This document shows positions 1 to 9,900 of a stretch of DNA of 64,000 nucleotides, piece by piece. The notes under the pieces were generated by a model. It was not told where the DNA came from and did no database searches. It saw nothing but the letters and a program-made list of their open reading frames with translations. Position 1 is the first letter of the stretch, and each line of letters begins with the position of its first letter. The position numbers and the translations under genes are program-made. This stretch comes from Eledone cirrhosa. Lineage: Eukaryota > Mollusca > Cephalopoda > Octopoda > Eledonidae. The stretch covers positions 5,477,104-5,541,103 of the forward strand of contig OZ024742.1 of NCBI GenBank assembly GCA_964016885.1, in the 5' to 3' direction.

Positions 1-609
1 TGTCCTGGAGATTTTACTGTCCTGTGGGTATAACTGTCCTGGAGGTATTACTGTCCTGGAGTATAACTGTTCTGGAGGTATTACTGTCCTGGAGGTATAA
101 CTGTCCTGGAGGTATTACTGTCCTGGTGGTATTACTGTCCTGGTGGTATAACTGTCCTTGGATGTCTAACTGTCCTTGAGGTATTACTGTCCTGGCGGTG
201 TTACTGTCCTGGAACTATAATTATCCTGGAGGTATTACTGTCCTGGAGGTATAAGTGACCTGGAGGTATAACTGTCCTGGAGGTATAACTGTCCTGGAGA
301 TATAACTGTCCTGGCGGTATTACTGTCCTGTAGGTATTACTGTCCTGGAGTATAACTGTCCTGGAGGTGTTACTGTCCAGGAGGTATAACTGTCCTGGCG
401 GTATTACTGTCCAGGAGGTATAACTCTCCTGGAGGTATAACTGTCCCGGAGATATTACTGTCCTGGAGATATAACTGTCTTGGCGGTATTACTGTCCTGG
501 AACTATAATTATCCTGGAGGTATTACTGTCCTGGAGGTATAAGTATCCTGGAGATATAACTGTCCTGTTGATATAACTGTCCTGACGGTATTACTGTCCT
601 GGAGGTATA

Positions 610-870
610 ACTGTCCTGGAGGTGTTACTGTCCAGGAGGTATAACTGTCCTGGCGGTATTACTGTCCAGGAGATATAACTGTCCTGGCGGTATTACTGTC
701 CAGGAGGTATAACTGTCCTGGCGGTATTACTGTCCAGGAGATATAACTGTCGTGGCGGTATTACTGTCCAGGAGATATAACTGTCCTGGCGGTATTACTG
801 TCCAGGAGATATAACTGTCCTGGCGGTATTACTGTCCAGGAGATATAACTCTCCTGGCGGTATTACTGTC
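610..870 (+). repeat. 34-bp dimeric sub-array
   Basis: Within the satellite, two monomer types alternate strictly for about eight dimers. One type carries TCCAGGAG(A/G)TATAACT and the other TCCTGGCGGTATTACT, giving a 34-bp higher-order unit. The two types differ at the centre of the CCWGG site and at the W position. The same dimer block recurs at about 27970-28230. Confidence 0.8.
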
Positions 871-1899
871 CAGGAGGTATAACTGTCTTGAAGGTATTAC
901 TGTCCTGGAGGTATAACTGTCCTGGAGGTATTACTGTCCTGGAGTATTACTGTCCTGGAGGTGTAACTGTCCTGGAGGTATTACTGTCCTGGAGGTATAA
1001 CTGTCCTGGAGGTATTACTGTCCTGGAGTATTACTGTCCTGGAGGTATAACTGTCCTGGAGGTATTACTGTCCTGGAGGTATAACTGTCCTGGAGGTATT
1101 ACTGTTCTGGAGGTATTACTGTTCTGGAGGTATAATTGTCCTGGAGGTATTACTGTCCCGGATTATTACTGTCCTGGAGGTATTACTATCCTGGAGGTAT
1201 AACTGTCCTGGAGGTATTACTGTCCTGGAGGTCTTAATGTCCTGGAGGTATTACTGTTCTGGAGGTATAATTGTCCTGGAGGTATTACTGTCCTGGAGGT
1301 ATAACTCTCCTGGAGTTATTACTGTCCTGGAGTATTACTGTCCTGGATATATAACTCTCCTGGAGGTATTACTGACCTGGAGGTATTACTGTCCTGGATG
1401 TATTACTGTCCTGGAGGTATAACTGTCCTCGCGGTATTACTGTCCTGGAGGTATTACTCTCCTAGAGGTATAACTGTCCTGGAGGTATAAATGTCCCGGA
1501 GATATTACTGTCCAGGAGCTATAACTTATTGTCCTGCAGGTATAACTGTCCTGCAGGTATAACTGTCCTGGAGATATAACTGTCCTGGAGGAATAACTGT
1601 CCTGGAGTATTACTGTGCTGGAGATATAACTGTTCTGGAGGTATTACACTCCTGGAGGTATAACTGTCCTGGAGGTATTACTGTCCTGGAGGTATAACTC
1701 TCCTGGAGTTATTACTGTCCTGTGGTTTAACTGTCCTGGAGGTATGACTGTCCTGGATATATAACTCTCCTGGAGGTATAACTGTCCTGGAGATATAACT
1801 GTCCTGGTGGTATTACTGTCCTGTAGGTATTACTGTACTGGAGGTATAACTGTCCTGGAGGTGTTACGGTCCAGGAGGTGTAACTGACCTGGAGGTATT

Positions 1900-3464
1900 A
1901 CTGTCCTGGAGTATTACTGTCCTGGAGTATTACTGTGCTGGAGGTATAACTGTCCTGGTGGTATTACTGTCCTGGAACTATAATTATCCTGGAGGTATTA
2001 CTGTCCTGGAGGTATAACTGTCCTGGAGGTATAACTGTCCTGGAGGTATAACTGTCCTGGAGATATAACTGTCCTGGTGGTATTACTGTCCTGTAGGTAT
2101 TACTGTACTGGAGGTATAACTGTCCTGGAGGTGTTACGGTCCAGGAGGTGTAACTGTCCTCGCGGTATTACTGTCCTGGAGGTATAACTCTCCTAGAGGT
2201 ATAACTGTCCTGGAGATATAAATGTCCTGGAGATATAACTGTCCTGGTGGTATTACTGTCCTGGATGTATAACTGTCCTGGAGGTATTCCTGTCCTGGAG
2301 GTATAACTGTCCCGGAGGTATTACTGTCCTGGAGGTATAACTGTCCTGGAGATATTACAGTCCTGGAGGAATTACTGTCCTGGAAGTATAACTCTCCTGG
2401 AGTTATTACTGTCCTGGAGATATTACTGTCCTGGAGTATTACTGTCCTGGAGGTATAACTGTCCTGGAGGTATTACTGTCCTGGAGTATTACTGTCCTGG
2501 AGGTATTACTGTCCTGGGGTATACCTGTCCTGGAGTATTACTGTGCGGGGGGTATAACTGTTCTGGAGGTATTAATGTCCTGGAGGTATAACTGTCCTGG
2601 AGGTATAACTGTCCTGGAGGATTTACTGTCCGTGAGGTGTTACTGTTCTGGAGGAATAATTGTCCTGGAGGTATAACTGTCCTGGAGGTATAACGGTCCT
2701 GGAGGTATTACTGTCCTGGAGCTATTACTGTCCTGAAGGTATTACTGTCCTGGAGGTATAACTGTCCTGGAGGTATAACTGTCCTGGAGATATTACTGTC
2801 CTGGAGGTATAACTGTCCTGGAGGTATTACTGTCCCGGATTATTACTGTCCTGGAGGTAATACTATCCTGGAGGTATAACTGTCCTGGAGGATTTACTGT
2901 CCTGGAGATTTTACTGTCCTGGGGCTATAACTGTCCTGGAGGTATTACTGTCCTGGTACTTTAATTATCCTGGAGGCATTACTGTCCTGGAGGTCTTACT
3001 GTCCTGGAGGTATTACTGTCCTGGAGGTATTACTGTCCTGGGGCTATAACTGTCCTGGAGGTATTACTGTCCTGGAACTATAATTATCCTGGAGGTATTA
3101 CTGTCCTGTAGGTATTACTGTCCTGGAGGTATAACTGTCCTGGAGGTGTTACTGTCCAGGAGGCATAACTGTCCTGGCGGTATTACAGTCCAGGAGAAAT
3201 AACTGTCCTGGCGGTATTACTGTCCAGGAGGTATAACTGTCCTGGCGGTATTACTGACCTGGAGGTATAACTCTCCTAGAGGTATAACTATCCTGGAGGT
3301 ATAACTGTCCTGGAGATATAACTGTCCTGGCGCTATTACTGTCCAGGAGCTATAACTGTCTGTCCTGGAGGTATAACTGTCCAGGAGGTATAACTCTCCT
3401 GGAGATATAACTGTCCTGGCGGTATTACTGTACAGGAGCTATAACTGTCTGTCCTGGAGGTATT
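1900..3464 (+). repeat. 1,565-bp satellite unit, copy 1
   Basis: A 1,565-bp stretch of satellite is repeated immediately downstream. Rare variants line up at a constant offset: GGAACTATAATTATCC occurs at 1974 and 3539, and GCGGGGGGTATAAC at 2545 and 4110. Junction positions are uncertain by a few monomers, because the ends lie in the 17-bp repeat itself. Confidence 0.85.
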
Positions 3465-5029
3465 ACTGTCCTGGAGTATTACTGTCCTGGAGTATTACTG
3501 TCCTGGAGGTATAACTGTCCTGGTGGTATTACTGTCCTGGAACTATAATTATCCTGGAGGTATTACTGTCCTGGAGGTATAACTGTCCTGGAGGTATAAC
3601 TGTCCTGGAGGTATAACTGTCCTGGAGATATAACTGTCCTGGTGGTATTACTGTCCTGTAGGTATTACTGTACTGGAGGTATAACTGTCCTGGAGGTGTT
3701 ACGGTCCAGGAGGTGTAACTGTCCTCGCGGTATTACTGTCCTGGAGGTATAACTCTCCTAGAGGTATAACTGTCCTGGAGATATAAATGTCCTGGAGATA
3801 TAACTGTCCTGGTGGTATTACTGTCCTGGATGTATAACTGTCCTGGAGGTATTCCTGTCCTGGAGGTATAACTGTCCCGGAGGTATTACTGTCCTGGAGG
3901 TATAACTGTCCTGGAGATATTACAGTCCTGGAGGAATTACTGTCCTGGAAGTATAACTCTCCTGGAGTTATTACTGTCCTGGAGATATTACTGTCCTGGA
4001 GTATTACTGTCCTGGAGGTATAACTGTCCTGGAGGTATTACTGTCCTGGAGTATTACTGTCCTGGAGGTATTACTGTCCTGGGGTATACCTTTCCTGGAG
4101 TATTACTGTGCGGGGGGTATAACTGTTCTGGAGGTATTAATGTCCTGGAGGTATAACTGTCCTGGAGGTATAACTGTCCTGGAGGATTTACTGTCCGTGA
4201 GGTATTACTGTTCTGGAGGAATAATTGTCCTGGAGGTATAACTGTCCTGGAGGTATAACGGTCCTGGAGGTATTACTGTCCTGGAGCTATTACTGTCCTG
4301 AAGGTATTACTGTCCTGGAGGTATAACTGTCCTGGAGGTATAACTGTCCTGGAGATATTACTGTCCTGGAGGTATAACTGTCCTGGAGGTATTACTGTCC
4401 CGGATTATTACTGTCCTGGAGGTAATACTATCCTGGAGGTATAACTGTCCTGGAGGATTTACTGTCCTGGAGATTTTACTGTCCTGGGGCTATAACTGTC
4501 CTGGAGGTATTACTGTCCTGGTACTTTAATTATCCTGGAGGCATTACTGTCCTGGAGGTCTTACTGTCCTGGAGGTATTACTGTCCTGGAGGTATTACTG
4601 TCCTGGGGCTATAACTGTCCTGGAGGTATTACTGTCCTGGAACTATAATTATCCTGGAGGTATTACTGTCCTGTAGGTATTACTGTCCTGGAGGTATAAC
4701 TGTCCTGGAGGTGTTACTGTCCAGGAGGCATAACTGTCCTGGCGGTATTACAGTCCAGGAGAAATAACTGTCCTGGCGGTATTACTGTCCAGGAGGTATA
4801 ACTGTCCTGGCGGTATTACTGACCTGGAGGTATAACTCTCCTAGAGGTATAACTATCCTGGAGGTATAACTGTCCTGGAGATATAACTGTCCTGGCGCTA
4901 TTACTGTCCAGGAGCTATAACTGTCTGTCCTGGAGGTATAACTGTCCAGGAGGTATAACTCTCCTGGAGATATAACTGTCCTGGCGGTATTACTGTACAG
5001 GAGCTATAACTGTCTGTCCTAGAGGTATA
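3465..5029 (+). repeat. 1,565-bp satellite unit, copy 2
   Basis: This is the second tandem copy of the 1,565-bp unit, with few substitutions (for example ATACCTGTCC becomes ATACCTTTCC). The related block at 29260-30830 has only one such unit, so the duplication is absent there. Confidence 0.85.
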
Positions 5030-5928
5030 ACTGTCCTGGAGGTATAACTGTCTGGAGGTTTAACTGTCCTGGAGGTATAACTCTCTGTCCTGGAGGTATA
5101 ACTGATCTGGAGTTATTACTGTCCTGGAGATATTACCTTCCTGGGGGTATAACTGTCCTGGGGATGTAACTGTCCTGGAGGTATTTCTGTCCTGGAGGTA
5201 TTACTGTCCTGGAGTATAACTGTCCTGGAGGTGTTACTGTCCAGGAGGTATAACTGTCCTGGCGGAATTACTGTCCAGGAGGTATAACTGTCCTGGCGGT
5301 ATTACTGTCCAGGAGGTATAACTCTCCTGGAGGTATAACTGTCCCGGAGATATTACTGTCCTGGAGATATAACTGTCTTGGCGGTATTACTGTCCTGGAA
5401 CTATAATTATCCTGGAGGTATTACTGTCCTGGAGGTATAAGTATCCTGGAGGTTTAACTGTCCTGGAGGTATAACTGTCCTGGAGATATAACTGTCCTGA
5501 CGGTATTACTGTCCTGTAGGTAATACTGTCCTGGAGTATAACTGTCCTGGCGGTATTACTGTCCAGGAGATATAACTGTCCTGGCGGTATTAGTGTCTAG
5601 GGGGTATAACTGTCCTGGCTGTATAACTGACCTGGAGGTATTACTGTTCTGGAAGTATAACTGACCTGGAGGTATAACTGTCCTGGAGGTATAACTGTCC
5701 TGGAGGTATAACTGTCCTGGAGATATTACAGTCCTGGATGTATTATAGTCCTGGAGGTATATCTCTCCTGGACGTATAACTGTACTGGAGGTCTTACTGT
5801 CAGGGATTATTACTGTCCTGGAGGTATTGCTTCACGGCACAGGCATTGCTTTATATCTGGAGATCTCTCTGCACTTGTCGTCACATGGTACCATGGGCCC
5901 AGCACTATGTGTCAATAATTGTCACAAG

Positions 5929-6000
5929 TGTAGTGTTTGTACCAGAGTTTTCAAGTCGCTGGCTGGACTAAAAAACCACACTCGTTCAGCGCATCGGTAG
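5929..6000 (+). pseudogene. C2H2 finger-coding end of a dispersed repeat, truncated copy
   Basis: One frame reads CSVCTRVFKSLAGLKNHTRSAHR followed by a stop, split here to note the key residues: C-x2-C, then F and L, then H-x4-H. This matches a C2H2 zinc finger. Short terminal fingers of this type are known at the C-terminus of several invertebrate LINE proteins, so I infer that it is a LINE 3' end. Upstream the frame is closed by a stop, so nothing functional is claimed. Confidence 0.45.
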
Positions 6001-6061
6001 GGGTTCTCCTACATGGATATAAAGTAGTGGCCGTACTCGAAAATGAGTTGGCAGCCACCAC

Positions 6062-6128
6062 CATGTATGTATGTATGTATGTATGTATGTATGTATGTAT
6101 GTATGTATGTATGTATGTATGTATGTAT
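6062..6128 (+). repeat. (ATGT)n microsatellite
   Basis: This is a pure ATGT/TATG tract directly after the sequence CAGCCACCACC at the end of the truncated dispersed-repeat copy. It opens meaningless frames (MYVC repeats). Confidence 0.95.
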
Positions 6129-6130
6129 CC

Positions 6131-6540
6131 GGGAGAGATGACCCCTTAGCCTTTGTCAAGGCAGAATTCTAGAAGGAAAACTCTGATATAACACCTGCAA
6201 CCCTGATGGTATCCAATGACGTTGACTTGTTCTTCTTTTTGGTAAATATCATCTTGGTCAAGAGAGTGGGACTGGCTTTGTGCAGTGCCTTTGCTCACTA
6301 TAAAAGCTTCACGGCACAGGCATTGCTTTATATCTGGAGATCTCTCTGCACTTGTCGTCACATGGTACCATGGGCCCAGCACTATGTGTCAATAATTGTC
6401 ACAAGTGTAGTGTTTGTACCAGAGTTTTCAAGTCGCTGGCTGGACTAAAAAACCACACTCGTTCAGCGCATCGGTAGGGGTTCTCCTACATGGATATAAA
6501 GTAGTGGCCGTACTCGAAAATGAGTTGGCAGCCACCACCA
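6131..6540 (+). mobile_element. Dispersed repeat with C2H2-coding end, copy 2
   Basis: The copy runs from GGGAGAGATGACCCC to CAGCCACCACC and matches 63556-63968 closely, apart from small differences such as the GAGAAGG/AAGG indel. It contains the same C-x2-C / H-x4-H finger-coding segment at about 6406-6477. No open frame spans the unit. It is probably the 3' end of a non-LTR retrotransposon, but I cannot name the family. Confidence 0.55.
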
Positions 6541-6630
6541 TGTATGTATGTATGTATGTATGTATGTATGTATGTATGTATGTATGTATGTATGTATGTA
6601 TGTATGTATGTATGTATGTATGTATGTGTG
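6539..6630 (+). repeat. (ATGT)n microsatellite
   Basis: This is a second ATGT tract, passing into GT- and AT-rich sequence up to about 6725. Two copies of the dispersed repeat ending in the same tetranucleotide suggest the tract belongs to the element's 3' tail. Confidence 0.95.
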
Positions 6631-6991
6631 TGTATGTATACATATTTAGGCATATATATATGTATATATATGTGTGTATATTTGTTCGTGTATGTGTATA
6701 TATATATATATGCGTTTACATGTATATGTTTAGGTTTGGATAAAAATACAGTTGACAGAATTTTAACAGACCACTTGCACATTTGAAATATTTGTACCCC
6801 TTCATTTGTGGAGCAAAAGGCGAATTTATTAGGATTTGTTAGATTGGCTCGAAATTGAGCCAAATATCTTGGATCAAGTTATTAAAGTTGAGGAATGCGG
6901 GAGGACGATAGAGAGAAAAAACGGACACTTGAGAAATGGCACACGAAAACCTATCGTCGTCAGAAGAAAGCGCGCATGAGCAAATCCAGTG

Positions 6992-9900
6992 ATTAACTGT
7001 CCTGGAGGTATAACTGTCTATCCTAGAGGTATAACTGTCTGTCCTGGAGGTATAACTGTCTGTCATGGAGGTATTAATGTCTATCCTGGAGGTATAACTG
7101 TCCTGGAGGTATTGCTGTCCTGGAGGTATAACTGTCCTGGAGGTATTACTGTCCTGGAGGTATAACTGTCCTGGAGGTATTACTGTCCTGGAGGTATTAC
7201 TGTCCAGAAGGGATAACTGTCCTGGAGGTATTACTGTCCTGGAGGTATTACTGTCCTGGAGATATAACTGTCCTGGAGGTATTACTGTCCTGGTGGTATT
7301 ACTGTTCTGGAGGTATAACTGTCCTGTAGGTATAACTGTCTTGGAGCTATAAATGTCCTGGAGGTATTACTGTCCTGGAGGTATTGGTGTCCTGGAGGTA
7401 TTACTGTCCTGGAGTATTACTGTCCTGGACTATTACTGTCCTGGAGGTATTACTGTCATGGCGGTATTACTGTCCTGGAGTATTGCTGTCCTGGAGGTAT
7501 TACTGTCCTGCAGGTACAACTGTCCTGGAGGTATAACTGTGCTGGAGGTATAACTGTCCTAGAGGTATAACTGGCCTGGAGGTAAAACTGTGCTGGAGGT
7601 ATAACTGTCCTAGAGGTATAACTGGCCTGGAGGTAAAACTGTGCTGGAGGTATAATTCTCTGTCCTGGAGGTATAACTCTCTGTCCTGGAGATATAACTC
7701 TCCTGGATGTATAACTGTCTGTCCTGGAGATATTACTGTCCTGGAGGTATAACTGTGCTGGATGTATAATTGTGCTGGAGGTATAACTGTCTATCCTGGA
7801 GGTATAACAGTGCAGGAGGTATAACTCTCTGTCCTGGAGGTATAACGTCTGTCCTGGAGGTATAACTGTCCTGGAGGTATAACTGTTCTGGAGGTATAAT
7901 TGTGCTGGAGGTATAACTCTCTGTCCTGGAGTTATAATTGTCCTGGAGGTATAAATCACCTGGAGGTATTACTGTCCTGGAGGTATTACTGTCCTGGAGG
8001 TGTAACTGTCCTGGGGGTATAACTGTCCTTGAGGTATTACTGTCCTGGAGGTATTACTGTCCTGGAGGTATTTACTGTGCTGGAGGTATAACTGTCCTTG
8101 AGGTATTACTGTCCTGGAGGTATTACTGTCCAGGAGGTATTTACTGTGCTGGAGGTATAACTGTCCTGGAGGTATTACTGTCCTGGAGATATTACTGTCC
8201 TGGAGGTATTACTGTCCTGGAGTATTACTGTCCTGGAGGTATTACTGTCTTGGAGGTATTACTGTCCTGGAGGTATAACTGTCCTGGAGGTATATATGTC
8301 CTGGAGGTATAATTCTCCTGGATGTATTACAGTTCTGGAGATATTACTGTCCTGGAGGTATTACTGTCCTAGAGTATTACTGTCCTGGAGGTATTACTGT
8401 TCTGGAGGTATAACTGTCCTGGCGGTATTACTGTCCTGGAGGTATAACTGTCCTGGAGGTATTACTGTCCTGGAGGGATAACTGTCCTGGAGGTATTACT
8501 GTCCTGGAGGTATTACTCTCCTAGAGGTATTACTGTCCTGGAGGTATTACTGTTCTGGAGGTATAACTGTCCTGGCGGTATTACTGTCCTGGAGGTATAA
8601 CTGTCCTGGAGCTATTACTGTCCTGGAGGTATAACTGCCCTGGAGGTATTACTGTCCTGGAGGAATTACTGTCCTGGAGGGATAACTGTCCTGGAGGTAT
8701 TACTGTCCTGGAGGTATTACTCTCCTAGAGGTATTACTGTCCTGGAGGTATTACTATTTGTACTGGAGGTATAACTGTCCTGGAGGTATAACTGTCCTGG
8801 CGGTATAACTGTCCTGGAGGTATTACTGACTTGGAGGTATTACTGTCCTGGAGGTATTACTGTCCTGGAGGTATAACTTCCTGGAGCTATTACTGTCCTG
8901 GAGGTATAACTGTCCTGGAGGTATTACTGTCCTGGAGGTATAACTGTCCTGGAGGTATTACTGTCCTGGAGGTATAACTGTCCTGGAGCTATTACTGTCC
9001 TGGAGGTATAACTGTCCTGGAGGTATTACTGTCCTGGAGGTATAACTGTCCTGGAGGTATTACTGTCCTGGAGGTATAACTGTCCTGGAGCTATTACTGT
9101 CCTGGAGGTATAACTGTCCTGGAGGTATTACTGTCCTGGAGGTATAACTGTCCTGGAGGTATTACTGTCCTGGAAGTATAACTGTCCTGGAGGTATAACT
9201 GTCCTGGAGGTATTACTGTCCTGGATGTATTACTGTACTGGTGTTATAAGCGTCCTGTAGGTATAACTGTCCTGTAGGTATAACTGTCCTGGAGGTATTA
9301 CTGACTTGGAGGTATTACTGTCCTGGAGGTATAACTGTCCTGGAGGTATTACTGTCCAGGAGGTATAACTGTTTTGGAGGTTTTTCTGTCCTGGAGTTAT
9401 TAGTGTCCTGGAGATATAACTGTCCTGGAGGTATTACTCTCCTGGATTTATTACTGTCCTAGTGGTATAAGCGTCCTGTAGGTATAACTGTCTTGTAGGT
9501 ATTACTGTCCTGGAGGTATTACTGACTTGGAGGTATTACTGTCCTGGAGGTATAAATGTCCTGTACGTATTACTGTCCTGGAGGTATTACTCTCCTGGAG
9601 GTATTACTGGCCTGGAGGTATAACTGTTCCGGGGTATTATTGTCCTGGAGGTATAACTGTCTTGGAGGTATTACTGTCCTGGAGGTATTACTGTCCTGGA
9701 GGTATTACTGTCCTGGAAGTATAACTGTCCTGGAGGTATTACTGTCCTGGAGGTATAACTGTCCTGGAGGTATTACTGTCCTGGAAGTATAACTGTCCTG
9801 GAGGTATTACTGTCCTGGAAGTATAACTGTCCTGGAGGTATAACTGTCCTGGAGGTATAACTGTCTTGGAGGTATTACTGTCCTGCAGGTATTACTGTCC

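Larger units (their letters stand above)
1..5828 (+). repeat. 17-bp satellite array, first block
   Basis: The block is an uninterrupted tandem array of a 17-bp monomer with consensus GGTATWACTGTCCTGGA, where W is T or A. A 16-bp variant lacks one G (GGAGTATT instead of GGAGGTATT). The array runs off the left edge of the window. The consensus has no CpG and has a CCTGG site in each monomer. Every open frame here is a by-product: 17 is not a multiple of 3, so each strand cycles through all frames every 51 bp and reads as a 17-residue repeat ([17 protein letters not shown]). The right end is sharp, where the sequence changes to unique-looking DNA at 5829. No gene is supported. Confidence 0.97.
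5829..6991 (+). mobile_element. Non-satellite insert in the array, copy 1
   Basis: 1,163 bp of DNA unrelated to the 17-bp repeat interrupts the array. It contains a 5'-truncated copy of a dispersed repeat (5829-6061), an (ATGT)n tract, a longer copy of the same repeat (6131-6540), another (ATGT)n tract, an AT/GT-rich stretch to about 6725, and about 260 bp that I do not recognise (6726-6991). The dispersed repeat also occurs outside the satellite at 63556-63968. Its 3' part encodes a short C2H2 finger motif. No target-site duplication can be seen, because the flanks are satellite. Confidence 0.8.

Noticed and set aside
888..1202. Open frames of 60-180 codons across the satellite ([12 protein letters not shown] and SYTSRTD repeats)
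   Set aside because: They follow directly from a 17- or 21-bp period and the T/A state of one base. They have no non-repetitive sequence and the same peptide appears in all frames.
6414..6863. Frames with MYVC or HTYI repeats in the satellite insert
   Set aside because: They are translations of the (ATGT)n tract; the same frames reappear in the duplicated copy only because the DNA is duplicated.
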